Positions 9,704 to 18,102 of a stretch of DNA of 64,000 nt are shown in pieces. The notes under the pieces are model-generated. The model worked only from the letters and a program-made list of their open reading frames with translations, ran no database searches and was not told where the DNA came from. Made by a program: the position numbers and the translations under genes. The stretch is from Methanosphaera stadtmanae. Lineage in GTDB: Archaea; Methanobacteriota; Methanobacteria; Methanobacteriales; Methanobacteriaceae. Location: NCBI GenBank assembly GCA_015062805.1, contig SUTQ01000004.1, forward strand, positions 95,587 through 159,586, in the 5' to 3' direction. Numbering within the stretch: the stretch's first letter is position 1; each line of letters starts with the position of its first letter.

Positions 9704-10897
9704 TTATTGAGATTTGTTTTCTCGACAAACTTTTTTGTATTCTGCTCCTTGAATATCATGGTATTTTACCATACCAATCATTTCTCTTTGGTCGATAAGT
9801 TCTTTATCTTCGAAGGAAACAGTTTCTTCATTGTATAATGCACAACATGATTTTTTAGTGATTACTTTCATGGAACCTTTGTGTAATCTTACTTCTACAG
9901 AACCATTTACTCTTTTTTGCATATGGTCATTGATTACATCCAAATCTTTTCTTAATGGTTCGTTCCATAATCCTTCATAAACCAATTCAGCATAGGTATT
10001 GCTTAAGTTTTCTGCAAATTTGATTTCTTTTCTACTGAAGATAAGTTTTTCTAATGCTGCATGTGCTGTAATAAGAAGGATTGCTCCAGGAGTTTCATAG
10101 TTTTCTCTTGATTTTAATCCTATGATTCTGTCTTCAATCATGTCGATTCTACCAATTCCATGTTCTCCAGCAATTTCATTTGCTTTTCTTATAAGAGATA
10201 CAGGATCTAATTCCACATCATCAATTTTTGTTGGAATACCGTTTCTGAATGAGATTTTAACAATTTGTGGTTCATCAGGTGCATCTATTGTGGATTTGGT
10301 CCATTCATAAATGTCTTCTGGTGCTGGTGTAGCAGGATTTTCAAGTAATCCTCCTTCAATTGATCTTCCCCAAAGGTTTTCATCTATACTGTAAATTTTT
10401 TCAGATGGTAATGGAATGCCATGTTCCTTTGCATATTCCTGTTCTTCTGTTCTGGTGAGGTTGTAATCTCTTATTGGAGCTACTATGTATAAGTCGGATT
10501 CGGATCGGATTGTAGCTTCGAATCGGAATTGGTCGTTTCCTTTACCGGTACAACCGTGTGCAATTGTTGCTGCCCCTTCTTTTTCTGCTATTTCAACGAT
10601 TTTTTTTGCAATTAATGGTCTTGCAAATGCGGTACTGAGAGGGTATCCTTCGTATAATGCATTGGTTTTGATACATCTGAATGCATAATCTCTTGCAAAT
10701 TCATCTTTTGCATCAATAGTGTAGTGTTTGCTTGAACCAATTTTTTCTGCAGCTTCTTGCGGTCTTTTTATTTCATCTTCAGGTTGACCTACATCTACAC
10801 AGGCTGTGATTACTTCCATGTTATATTTTTCTTCCAGGAGTTTAACACAAACTGATGTGTCTAGTCCTCCACTAAATGCTAATACACATTTTTCCAT
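9704..10897 (-). CDS. argG: Argininosuccinate synthase
   Basis: A 397-residue ATP-dependent ligase joining citrulline and aspartate, the penultimate step of arginine synthesis in the cytoplasm. The PP-loop AFSGGLDTS is at residues 8-16, and the [10 protein letters not shown] and EGGLLENP blocks typical of ArgG are present. The start follows a GGTGA site. It is a single gene with an AT-rich upstream region holding TATA-like sequences at about 10925-10935 and 10970. The C terminus has the usual helical extension. No other arg gene is nearby, so it is probably a stand-alone transcript. Confidence 0.95.
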   Translation of the reverse strand: MEKCVLAFSGGLDTSVCVKLLEEKYNMEVITACVDVGQPEDEIKRPQEAAEKIGSSKHYTIDAKDEFARDYAFRCIKTNALYEGYPLSTAFARPLIAKKIVEIAEKEGAATIAHGCTGKGNDQFRFEATIRSESDLYIVAPIRDYNLTRTEEQEYAKEHGIPLPSEKIYSIDENLWGRSIEGGLLENPATPAPEDIYEWTKSTIDAPDEPQIVKISFRNGIPTKIDDVELDPVSLIRKANEIAGEHGIGRIDMIEDRIIGLKSRENYETPGAILLITAHAALEKLIFSRKEIKFAENLSNTYAELVYEGLWNEPLRKDLDVINDHMQKRVNGSVEVRLHKGSMKVITKKSCCALYNEETVSFEDKELIDQREMIGMVKYHDIQGAEYKKVCRENKSQ

Positions 10898-11124
10898 TTT
10901 TTCACCTACATATCTTTTTTTAATAAATTAATTATATAATAATCTTAGATGTCAATTTTTGAATCTTAAAAATTTATATTATTACTATATATCTTTTATT
11001 ATTCTAATAAAATTTGCTATTTTAAAAATATAAATATGTGATGGGTATATTAAATCTATTTTTTATTCTCTTTGAATAAGATTAAATAGTTATTTAAACA
11101 TAAATTTAACATAGGATTGTAATT

Positions 11125-11862
11125 ATGTATAAGTTTAACTTTCTTTCTATTGATTCATCTACTAAAGGTAATGTATTGGCTAATAACCAGTTAAATAGAT
11201 ATTTTATTAACAAAGGATACAGAAAAAAAATTGAATTGATGGAATATATCAACAGTACTTCGGAGGGAACAATAGTTTTCAATGTAGGTGAAGGAAGATA
11301 CAATCTTTTATTGGTTGGGGGAGTGCATGGTAATGAACTTGCTTCTCAAGCAGCATTAATAAGGTTAATGGATGAAATTATAAGTGAAAATGTTAAGCTT
11401 AAATGTAAATTGCATATTGTTCCATTTTTGATTCCGTATACAACTATGATTAATTCAAGAAAATACAATGATAAAGATATGAACAGAAATGCTCATTTAG
11501 ATGGGATTACTAGAAAAATTATTGATTATGCCGTTGAAAATAACATCACTGCATTATGTGACTGTCATTCAACTGATCCTAACAACAAACCAGGATTTGC
11601 CAGCGTGTTTTGTTCAGTAAAACCACTGATTGACAGTTCAAGGATAGCAAGTTATGTCTGTAAGAATACAGCTTCTAGAATTTTGCCGATTGCTGAAGCA
11701 GGATCTGTTCTGCATGGTGCTGTTGAAGATGAAGCAAATCTTAGGGGTATTCCTGCAATTACATGCGAAACCGTTTGTGAAAATGGTAAGTTGAATGAAA
11801 ATTCAGTAGATTTTTCTTTTAAACAGATTAAAAGTTTTTTGGATTATTTTGGTGTAATATGA
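11125..11862 (+). CDS. Succinylglutamate desuccinylase/aspartoacylase family zinc deacylase
   Basis: A 245-residue M14-like amidohydrolase. The zinc motif HGNE starts at His68 in GGVHGNELASQ, and CDCHSTDP carries the second zinc-ligand His. The Arg/Asn block DMNRNAH binds the carboxylate of the substrate in this family. Members remove an acyl group from N-acylated amino acids or similar compounds; the substrate here is unknown. The N-terminal 50 residues are less conserved. It is a single gene followed by a long inverted repeat at 11890-11962 that may end transcription. Confidence 0.75.
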   Translation: MYKFNFLSIDSSTKGNVLANNQLNRYFINKGYRKKIELMEYINSTSEGTIVFNVGEGRYNLLLVGGVHGNELASQAALIRLMDEIISENVKLKCKLHIVPFLIPYTTMINSRKYNDKDMNRNAHLDGITRKIIDYAVENNITALCDCHSTDPNNKPGFASVFCSVKPLIDSSRIASYVCKNTASRILPIAEAGSVLHGAVEDEANLRGIPAITCETVCENGKLNENSVDFSFKQIKSFLDYFGVI

Positions 11863-11889
11863 GTGTATTGTTATGAAGATTAATATTAA

Positions 11890-11962
11890 AGATTTTTATT
11901 AGTGAGGTACTTCTTTTATTTTTAATGTAAGTTTTTTCACTAGTATTTTCTAATAAAAATCT
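11890..11962. repeat. Long-range 13-base inverted repeat
   Basis: AGATTTTTATTAG (11890-11902) is the exact reverse complement of CTAATAAAAATCT (11950-11962), separated by 47 bases that include a T-rich stretch. It lies between the deacylase stop and the ATG at 11964. It could be a terminator or an operator for the small gene that follows. Confidence 0.5.
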
Positions 11963-11963
11963 A

Positions 11964-12394
11964 ATGTCTTATTCACTAAGGGATGAAACAATCAAATCAT
12001 TGAAGTCATATAAAGAATTAAACGATAAAATTCTGAATTTATTATTAGACAAACAACATCTGAAAAACCAATATCAAATTCAAATATTATAGTTTCAGGT
12101 AATCTACTTGATAAGAGTATTAGATTAAATAATGAATCATTGGATGATTCAACAGTTAAGGAAATCTCAACTATACAAAACAGGATAATGGTAATGTCCG
12201 ACTTTTTACTAAATCATATTCAAGCAGGTAAAATAAACAACAAATCTAAGGAAAATATTTGTCAATGTCTTTTGGAAAATGAAGTTATTTTATCACGGGA
12301 TATGGATTATCAAGAAAAATTAATTATTTATACAACAAAACACATATTAAATTTAAAACAAGACGAAGAACGATTGTTAAATAAATTACAATAA
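11964..12394 (+). pseudogene. Unknown small helical protein, probably frameshifted
   Basis: Two short frames look like one broken gene. The first runs from ATG 11964 to a stop at 12090-12092 (42 residues, starting MSYSLRDETIKSLKSY). The second is open in another frame from 12029 to 12394 and has no ATG or GTG near its beginning; a TTG at 12140 is its first plausible start. Joining them near 12053-12062 gives one helical, Lys/Glu-rich protein of about 143 residues. One missing base in an A-rich run would explain it. I recognise no family. Alternatives are a real decay event, a sequencing error, or an 84-residue protein from TTG 12140. Confidence 0.45.
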
Positions 12395-12408
12395 CAGGAA
12401 TAATTACA

Positions 12409-13143
12409 ATGTCATCATATAAAGCACATGCATTGGCGGGTATAATACTGGCATTTCCGTTTATACCTAGCTTTTTTTATTTGTTTTTTGCAGTTATAGG
12501 TGCATCAATCCCTGATATGGATCATGATAATAACAAATACAAGGTCAATTCCATGTTTTTGGTTGGTATAATTATTTCACTGTTATTAATCATACTTAAA
12601 GGTTCAATATTGTCTGGTCTTATTATAATGTTGTTGGCAATAACCTTTTATTATTCTAAACATAGGGGATTGACACATTCATTGGTTGGAATTACGGTCC
12701 TTTGTCTCTTGTTATTGTTTATGATGATGGGATTTCTACCGGTTGTAACAGGTTTGGCAGAATATGCTAATTATATTATGCCTAATAATCTGTCAATATT
12801 TGTAATATTGTCCTTGCTAGGTTATTTTGTAGTTAGTCGTAAAGTATTAACGTATTATGAAGTATTGCTTGCAATTTGTCTTTTTCTGGCTCCTGTGAAT
12901 ATTGATGTAATTAATTGGAGATTAATATTTATAATGTTATTTTTGGGTGCTGTTAGTCATTTGATACTGGATTTATTTACACCGTCAGGTTTGGTTGTAT
13001 TTTGGCCTTTGTCTGATAAGGAATATCATAGGAAATTGGGAATAATTTTCATTGGTATTTGGTTGTTTTTAGCAATATCTTACATGTATGCTTTTGGTCA
13101 TATCTTGTTTACATATCAACCAGTTTTAAATTATATAATTTAA
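12409..13143 (+). CDS. DUF457 / YdjM-type membrane-bound metal-dependent hydrolase
   Basis: A 244-residue membrane protein with five or more hydrophobic segments. Metal-binding motifs are spread along it: an early His, then IPDMDHD near residue 45, HRGLTHS near residue 88 and HLILDLFTPSG near residue 185, the pattern of the YdjM/DUF457 family. Bacterial YdjM is LexA-regulated, but the substrate is unknown. It starts 14 bases after the preceding small gene and may share its transcript. The start has a weak GGAAT site. The stop is followed by 388 bases without a gene. Confidence 0.75.
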   Translation: MSSYKAHALAGIILAFPFIPSFFYLFFAVIGASIPDMDHDNNKYKVNSMFLVGIIISLLLIILKGSILSGLIIMLLAITFYYSKHRGLTHSLVGITVLCLLLLFMMMGFLPVVTGLAEYANYIMPNNLSIFVILSLLGYFVVSRKVLTYYEVLLAICLFLAPVNIDVINWRLIFIMLFLGAVSHLILDLFTPSGLVVFWPLSDKEYHRKLGIIFIGIWLFLAISYMYAFGHILFTYQPVLNYII

Positions 13144-13531
13144 ACGTTTTTAATTATTTTTTTAATCATCGAACATTTTTTATTAATCATATTATTGTAT
13201 TGTTAATTTATTTATTTATTTAACTCTTTTTTTCATAAAAATTTACGTAAACCTAAAAATAAATTCATAACTATTATATATGTTGTTTTTTAAAAATATT
13301 ATCATACTATATACTTGAATTGTGAAGTTTTTCTTTTTTAAGTATGGAGTTTTTGTAGCTAATTAATTTAACTTAAGATAATGAGACAATAAGTTATGGA
13401 TAAAGTTCATAAGTTGTCTAAAACCTTTATGAACAAGAGGGGGTTTGCTTGGGAATTATATTTTGAGATATGATTTTTAAGAAGTTCTAGTAATAGGACA
13501 ATTGTTCGTATATAAAAACGGAGTTTAATTT
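13144..13531. other. Gene-free region: promoter and long leader of the ehb operon
   Basis: The first 150 bases are T-rich and probably terminate the membrane hydrolase gene. A TATA box (ACTATATA, about 13306-13313) would start transcription near 13335, giving a leader of about 200 bases. The part from 13381 to 13450 is less AT-rich and contains pairable segments (see the next entry). A second TATA-like stretch at 13509-13518 is too close to the ATG to be the main promoter but lies next to the GGAG ribosome site of ehbA. Confidence 0.5.
13384..13434 (+). promoter_or_regulatory. Two mutually exclusive hairpins in the ehb leader
   Basis: Hairpin A pairs AGACAA (13384-13389) with TTGTCT (13414-13419) and TTATG (13394-13398) with CATAA (13408-13412). 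Hairpin B pairs GTTCATAA (13405-13412) with TTATGAAC (13427-13434). Both use bases 13408-13412, so only one can form at a time. This is the form of a switch or attenuator, but no ligand or known riboswitch class is recognised. Confidence 0.45.
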
Positions 13532-13843
13532 ATGTTTTTAAATAGAATAATCTACGGAATTGAATTTTTCGTAAGATTAGTAGTCGAAATAATTAAGGCA
13601 GTAATAGACACTGCTATATGCTGTCTCAAGGGCGAAGTAGATCCTGTTGTTGTAGAGATCATGCCTGATTTAAAACGTCCGGTATCTCTTGCAATATTAT
13701 CTAACACAATTACCTTAACTCCTGGTACAATTACTATTGATATGAACCAAGAAAAAGGTATCTTAACAGTATCTGCTCTTACACCTCGTTCACGTGAGGA
13801 CATTATACCTCTTGAGTCAACTATTAAGAAAATGTTAGAATAA
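13532..13843 (+). CDS. ehbA: Energy-converting hydrogenase B subunit A (MnhE-like)
   Basis: A 103-residue subunit related to MnhE of multisubunit sodium/proton antiporters. An N-terminal membrane helix carries an acidic residue, and a soluble C-terminal part contains ITLTPGTITID, typical of MnhE. Ehb is a membrane [NiFe]-hydrogenase that uses ion flow to drive hydrogen-dependent reduction of low-potential ferredoxin for biosynthesis in methanogens. This is the first gene of a 16-gene operon that ends at 22933. The ATG follows GGAG with wide spacing. Confidence 0.88.
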   Translation: MFLNRIIYGIEFFVRLVVEIIKAVIDTAICCLKGEVDPVVVEIMPDLKRPVSLAILSNTITLTPGTITIDMNQEKGILTVSALTPRSREDIIPLESTIKKMLE

Positions 13844-13858
13844 ACATAGGGTGATGAG

Positions 13859-14125
13859 ATGGATTTTTTAACAATATCTGAATTGTTCCTAATGTTATGT
13901 CTAGTTGTCTACATGTTTGCTGGTTTAAAAATCGCAGCAAGAAGAACTACAGGTTCAGCATTAGCTGGTGTAGGCGCTTTTACAATTGCTTTAGCAGTTG
14001 TATTAGCTATGGTATCTGTATTAACTGATGTATCATTCTGTAGGGATATAGCATTTGCATTAATTGTATTAAGCCCAGTTGGAACAATTGCAGCCGCTAC
14101 AGTTTTAGGTGGAGGCGAAATATAA
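13859..14125 (+). CDS. ehbB: Energy-converting hydrogenase B subunit B (MnhF-like)
   Basis: An 88-residue protein with three hydrophobic helices, matching MnhF/MrpF in size and pattern. A Lys and two Arg sit in the loop after helix one. It would be part of the ion-translocating membrane arm of Ehb. GGTGATGAG precedes the start, and its stop overlaps the next ATG as TAATG, so the two are translated in tandem. The subunit letter is assigned by order within the operon. Confidence 0.85.
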   Translation: MDFLTISELFLMLCLVVYMFAGLKIAARRTTGSALAGVGAFTIALAVVLAMVSVLTDVSFCRDIAFALIVLSPVGTIAAATVLGGGEI

Positions 14126-14421
14126 TGGCAATGGAAATTACTATGGGTGATCCAATTTCAATCATTTTAGGAATAGTCTTTATTATTTTAGGTATTATTG
14201 TATTAATTACCGCAAAAGGATTATTATCTAATACAAGTGACGATTTACAATACTCAATTTTCGGAAGATTAGAAATTTTAGGTATTGTCGATATGGTTAG
14301 CGTATTAATTTTAATATTAATTGGAGAACCTGCTTTAGGAGTAGTATACTTTATATTAGCACCATTTGCAACTCATGCTATAGCTAGTGGACATTACCGT
14401 GGAGAACAAGGAGAGCATTAA
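14125..14421 (+). CDS. ehbC: Energy-converting hydrogenase B subunit C (MnhG-like)
   Basis: A 98-residue protein with three membrane helices and a short hydrophilic C terminus ending in HYRGEQGEH, like MnhG/MrpG. It belongs to the antiporter-like part of the complex. Its start overlaps the ehbB stop by one base, and ehbD begins two bases after its stop. No cofactor motifs are expected or seen. The assignment rests on size, hydrophobic pattern and position between the MnhF- and MbhD-like genes. Confidence 0.85.
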   Translation: MAMEITMGDPISIILGIVFIILGIIVLITAKGLLSNTSDDLQYSIFGRLEILGIVDMVSVLILILIGEPALGVVYFILAPFATHAIASGHYRGEQGEH

Positions 14422-14422
14422 A

Positions 14423-14710
14423 ATGATAGATGTAAATATTTTAGTACAAAATGCTGTACCTATAGCATTATACGTATTTGCAATATTAGGAGCTATTGTT
14501 GCTTTAATGCAAAAAGACTTGCTTAAAATGGCAGTTCTTACCAGTGTATCTGGATTCGCAGTTGCAGCAATTTTCCAAGTTTTATTAGCTCCCGATGTAG
14601 CATTAACGCAAGCTGTAGTAGGAGCAGCTATTGTCCCAACATTAGTTGGTCTTTCAGTATTAAAAACAAGAGAACCTCCTGTAACAGAAGATGTGGAAGG
14701 TGATTCATAA
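14423..14710 (+). CDS. ehbD: Energy-converting hydrogenase B subunit D (MbhD/DUF4040-like)
   Basis: A 95-residue protein resembling the DUF4040 segment found at the C terminus of MrpA and in MbhD. The block PDVALTQAVVGAAIVPTL is diagnostic, with the conserved acidic residue and TQA. Three helices are expected. I start it at ATG 14423, preceded by AAGGAGAG; an upstream GTG-type extension would overlap ehbC needlessly. Its stop overlaps ehbE as TAATG. Confidence 0.88.
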   Translation: MIDVNILVQNAVPIALYVFAILGAIVALMQKDLLKMAVLTSVSGFAVAAIFQVLLAPDVALTQAVVGAAIVPTLVGLSVLKTREPPVTEDVEGDS

Positions 14711-15102
14711 TGGCGATAGAATTAGTCCAATGTGGAGCATTATTAACCGCAGCACTTTTAATGATTATAGGGTTAGTAGCATTAGTCTACTTAGACAACG
14801 TTCTTAAGAAAATTATCGGAGCAGCATTCATAGGGGATGGTGTAAACCTCTTAATAATTGCATTAGGTTACAGAGTTAATGGTATTCCATATATTTTCTT
14901 ACAAAATATGGATGTAAACAGCTTTTTAGGTCAAGCATCATATCCACTACCATTTGCATTAGTATTAACTAGTATTGTAATTGGTGCAAGTACTCTTGCT
15001 GTAATGTTAGCACTTTCTGTAGTTTTATACAAAAGAAATGGAACACTTAGTGCAACCGCTCTTTTAAACGATAAAAAATTAGGAGAGGAAAACAATGAAT
15101 AG
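14710..15102 (+). CDS. ehbE: Energy-converting hydrogenase B subunit E (MnhC/NuoK-like)
   Basis: A 130-residue protein with three membrane helices, related to MnhC/MrpC and to NuoK of complex I. The central GDGVNLLIIALGYRVNG and the PLPFALVLTSIVIGAS helix fit the family, in which a membrane Glu or Asp takes part in ion transfer. It starts within the ehbD stop. A 13-codon open frame at 15095-15136 overlaps its end but probably only reflects the spacer before ehbF. Confidence 0.87.
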   Translation: MAIELVQCGALLTAALLMIIGLVALVYLDNVLKKIIGAAFIGDGVNLLIIALGYRVNGIPYIFLQNMDVNSFLGQASYPLPFALVLTSIVIGASTLAVMLALSVVLYKRNGTLSATALLNDKKLGEENNE

Positions 15103-15135
15103 TGCTATAAATACAACTCAAGGGGGTAATTACTA

Positions 15136-16650
15136 ATGGATGGAACTATATTTATACCGTTAATGGTAATTATTCCAATAATATGTGCTGTATTAGTAAA
15201 CTTATTACATGAGCACAGCGGTGTTACCAAAATTCTTGGTTATATTGGAGCAATTTGTTTACCAATAGTACCTATATTAGCAGTATATGGAAACCACTTC
15301 TTTGGTGGATATCAACCATTAGCAAACGGTGGACTAACAGTTGCTTTACCAGAAGCAGCAAAAGCAATTATTTCAGGTTCATTCCTTGAATTATTCCACC
15401 CAGCAATTACATACGCATTTGGTCCTGGACAACAAGTAATCTTATTTGTTCTTGGTTTAGTAGCAATGTGTGCAGTCTTTATTTCAATTGCTGAAACTAA
15501 AAAAACCTCTGGTGTATACTTATACATGTTATTCATGCTTTCAGCAGCATTAATGGCATTTGTATTAACAGACGATATATTCAACTTATATGTATTCTTT
15601 GAAATTGCTGCATTAGTACAAGTTGGTCTTATACTAGTGTCAAGAGTAAAAGGAAACTATGAAACTGGTTTAAAATACATGTTACTTGGTGAAGTAGGTG
15701 GATCCTTCATGCTTTTAGGTATCGCACTTATATTAGGTTTAACAGGTAACGTAAACATTACCGATATAGTAATGATGATACACACTGGTTTAGTAAACCC
15801 ATCAAATCCGGTATTATTATTCGCAGCAGGTATGTTAATTTATGGATGGTTATACGCAACAGGTTTACCACCATTCAATGCAATTAAATCAGAAATTTAT
15901 TCAAAAGGTTTACCTAGTGGATCTATGTTATTACAATCATTCTCAGTAATTGCTTGTATTTCCATAGGTTTAGTAATCATAAGAATATTCGGATACTTAC
16001 CTACAGCTCAAATGGCAATGTTGGCAGTAAGCGTAATTGCTATGATTTTAGGTATCTCAATGGCTATGGTACAAGATGATTACAAACGTATCATTGCATA
16101 TTTAGCAGTTGGTGAATTAGGTTACATAGGAGTAGGTCTTGGATTAGCAACACCTCTCAGTATTACTGCAGGATTATTCCAAGCAGTAAACGAATTAGTA
16201 GTAACTTCATTCTTATTCATTGGATTCGGATTAGTATTATACAAAACTAGGACCAGTAAAATTAGTAAACTTGGTGGATTAGTAGAATATATGCCAGTAG
16301 CAGCATTATTAACAGTACTTGCAGGATTTGCAATGGCTGGAGTACCTCCATTCAATGTATTCCAAAGTAAATATTTATTATGTCAAGCTGCTATCGCTGC
16401 AGGAATCCCTGAACTTGCAGTAATTATGATTATATTAAGTATTGTAACTTTCTTAGCATTCCTCAAAATGGCATACGCAATATTCTTAAGACCAAAACCA
16501 GACGAATTAGAAGTATCATCTGCATCTGTTCCAAAAACAACAATGGCAGTAATGATAGTATTCTTAATAATTTGTTTAATTATTGGTTTATTCCCTGGTT
16601 TAGTAGTGGACAAATTAGGTGTATTAGCACTCACAGCATTTGCTTTATAG
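15136..16650 (+). CDS. ehbF: Energy-converting hydrogenase B subunit F (MrpD/NuoN-like ion pump)
   Basis: A 504-residue protein with about 14 membrane helices and the proton-antiporter (NuoL/M/N, MrpD) fold. The conserved Glu is seen in YVFFEIAALVQVGLI near residue 156, and Lys residues lie in TGLPPFNAIKSEIYSKGLP and KYLLCQAAIAAG. This is the main ion-translocating subunit of Ehb. GGGGGTAAT lies just before the ATG. The C terminus is a hydrophobic helix. Confidence 0.92.
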   Translation: MDGTIFIPLMVIIPIICAVLVNLLHEHSGVTKILGYIGAICLPIVPILAVYGNHFFGGYQPLANGGLTVALPEAAKAIISGSFLELFHPAITYAFGPGQQVILFVLGLVAMCAVFISIAETKKTSGVYLYMLFMLSAALMAFVLTDDIFNLYVFFEIAALVQVGLILVSRVKGNYETGLKYMLLGEVGGSFMLLGIALILGLTGNVNITDIVMMIHTGLVNPSNPVLLFAAGMLIYGWLYATGLPPFNAIKSEIYSKGLPSGSMLLQSFSVIACISIGLVIIRIFGYLPTAQMAMLAVSVIAMILGISMAMVQDDYKRIIAYLAVGELGYIGVGLGLATPLSITAGLFQAVNELVVTSFLFIGFGLVLYKTRTSKISKLGGLVEYMPVAALLTVLAGFAMAGVPPFNVFQSKYLLCQAAIAAGIPELAVIMIILSIVTFLAFLKMAYAIFLRPKPDELEVSSASVPKTTMAVMIVFLIICLIIGLFPGLVVDKLGVLALTAFAL

Positions 16651-16662
16651 TAAGGTGATAAG

Positions 16663-16995
16663 ATGAATATGTACGAAAAACTTGTACAAACTTTAAAAAG
16701 TACATTTGGGCAAGATCCAGAAAAAACATTAGTCAACGGATCAAAAACTTCATCAATAGTTTCTGCTGAATTAGTGTTAATGGCATCTGTATTAATAGCT
16801 GCTTTAACAATTAGACTTGTAAGTCCAGCATTAATGATTGTTGCAGTAATAGGATTAATGTTATTATTTATGTATGTAACACCAATAATGCCTAAATTGT
16901 ACAAAGAACACAATGATGATTTTAACAACATGATGTTCTATGCAGTATTAACATTAGCAATATTTGCAATAGTATTCTACTGGGGGGTATTCTAA
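16663..16995 (+). CDS. ehbG: Energy-converting hydrogenase B subunit G
   Basis: A 110-residue protein. The first 30 residues are soluble (LKSTFGQDPEKTLVNGSKT) and about three hydrophobic helices follow. I identify it by its place in the operon between the MrpD-like subunit and EhbH; it has no cofactor motif. AAGGTGATAAG is its ribosome site. Its stop is immediately followed by the GTG start of the next gene. Confidence 0.8.
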   Translation: MNMYEKLVQTLKSTFGQDPEKTLVNGSKTSSIVSAELVLMASVLIAALTIRLVSPALMIVAVIGLMLLFMYVTPIMPKLYKEHNDDFNNMMFYAVLTLAIFAIVFYWGVF

Positions 16996-17283
16996 GTGAA
17001 GGCTTCAATTAGAGATGTAGCATTAATAGTTGCTATAGCAGCATTCGCAACAATATTCTTAACCTCTATGGTTCAATTCAGTGGAATGATTTTCCCTGGT
17101 ATTAACTACATATACCAAGGTGTTGGTGTATCAATTGCACCTAACTTAGTAACTAACGTTGTATTTGATTTCAGAGGTTTCGATACCCTTGGAGAAGCAT
17201 TTATTTTAGTAAGTGCTGTAGTAACTACTATGTTAGTATTCGGTAGAGGAAAAGTAAACCTTGGAGGCGACGACGATGAGTGA
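16996..17283 (+). CDS. ehbH: Energy-converting hydrogenase B subunit H
   Basis: A 95-residue protein with a GTG start directly after the ehbG stop. It has two strong membrane helices with a conserved FDFRGFDTLGEAFIL stretch between them, similar to the C-terminal piece of MrpA/MbhE that precedes MnhB-like subunits. The acidic tail GGDDDE overlaps the next start by eight bases. It belongs to the membrane arm of Ehb. Confidence 0.82.
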   Translation: MKASIRDVALIVAIAAFATIFLTSMVQFSGMIFPGINYIYQGVGVSIAPNLVTNVVFDFRGFDTLGEAFILVSAVVTTMLVFGRGKVNLGGDDDE

Positions 17284-17761
17284 TCTTCTTAAATTAATAG
17301 CATACCCTGTATCATTTATTATGATTGGATACGGTGTAATGACAATACTCGGTGGTCACATAACTCCGGGTGGAGGTTTCCAGGGTGGAGCTATGATGGC
17401 TTCTGGAGCAATATTATGTATACTTGCTTACGGATTAAAAGATAATCCATTTAACCTTTCACACGAAAGAATGTCCTTAGTAGAAAGTCTCGGAGCATTA
17501 CTCTACATCTGCTTAGGATTAGTTGGATTATTAGCTGGGGGTTCATTCCTTTACAACGTAGGTACAAACATCTACGGATTAGTCCCAGCAGGTTTACAAT
17601 CTATGTTAAATTACCCAGATGCATTACATGCTGGAATAATTCCATATCTCAACATAGCTATTGGTGTAAAAGTATTTATTGGATTAACTACTTTAGTAAT
17701 TCTCTTCTATGCTGTTACCAAATATGCTGGAGATTACATAGATAATGAGGAAATTGATTAG
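17276..17761 (+). CDS. ehbI: Energy-converting hydrogenase B subunit I (MnhB-like)
   Basis: A 161-residue protein of the MnhB/MrpB family. The signature HITPGGGFQGGAMMASG is near residues 27-43, and four helices are expected. I choose ATG 17276, eight bases after GGAGG, rather than the TTG at 17261 that overlaps this ribosome site. The start lies within the end of ehbH. It is part of the antiporter-like module. Confidence 0.9.
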   Translation: MSDLLKLIAYPVSFIMIGYGVMTILGGHITPGGGFQGGAMMASGAILCILAYGLKDNPFNLSHERMSLVESLGALLYICLGLVGLLAGGSFLYNVGTNIYGLVPAGLQSMLNYPDALHAGIIPYLNIAIGVKVFIGLTTLVILFYAVTKYAGDYIDNEEID

Positions 17762-17772
17762 GAGGAGTTTTG

Positions 17773-18087
17773 ATGGTTTTAGAAACAACAGTACCATTTT
17801 TACAATCAGTAGGTCCTAATTTATTTGGTCTTTTTTATACTGGACCAACAATTTGTGCTTTAATAATTGGACTTATAGCTGGAGCAATCATGCACAAAAC
17901 TCCAACTGATGGAATTAAATTAAATACATCCTCTTGGATTGCAATAATTATTGGTGCTATACTTGTAGCATTCTGGTTAGGATCATTCCCATACTATGGT
18001 GGATTAAACTTAGGACCAGGATTTGTTGCAGCAGTTATAGGTGCAATAATTGGTAGAGGAATATTAGGAACTAAAGTTAAAGTTTAA
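17773..18087 (+). CDS. ehbJ: Energy-converting hydrogenase B subunit J
   Basis: A 104-residue hydrophobic protein with about three helices, ending in a short basic tail. ATG 17773 follows GGAGGAG; the TTG three bases earlier would add one residue and is less likely. No cofactor motif is seen. The name follows its place after the MnhB-like subunit and before the polyferredoxin, as in the ehb operons of other methanogens. Confidence 0.8.
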   Translation: MVLETTVPFLQSVGPNLFGLFYTGPTICALIIGLIAGAIMHKTPTDGIKLNTSSWIAIIIGAILVAFWLGSFPYYGGLNLGPGFVAAVIGAIIGRGILGTKVKV

Positions 18088-18102
18088 GTGGGGTAATAGA
18101 GA

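Noticed and set aside
15095..15136. 13-codon ORF between ehbE and ehbF
   Set aside because: It overlaps the ehbE end, has no known family, and simply contains the ribosome site of ehbF.
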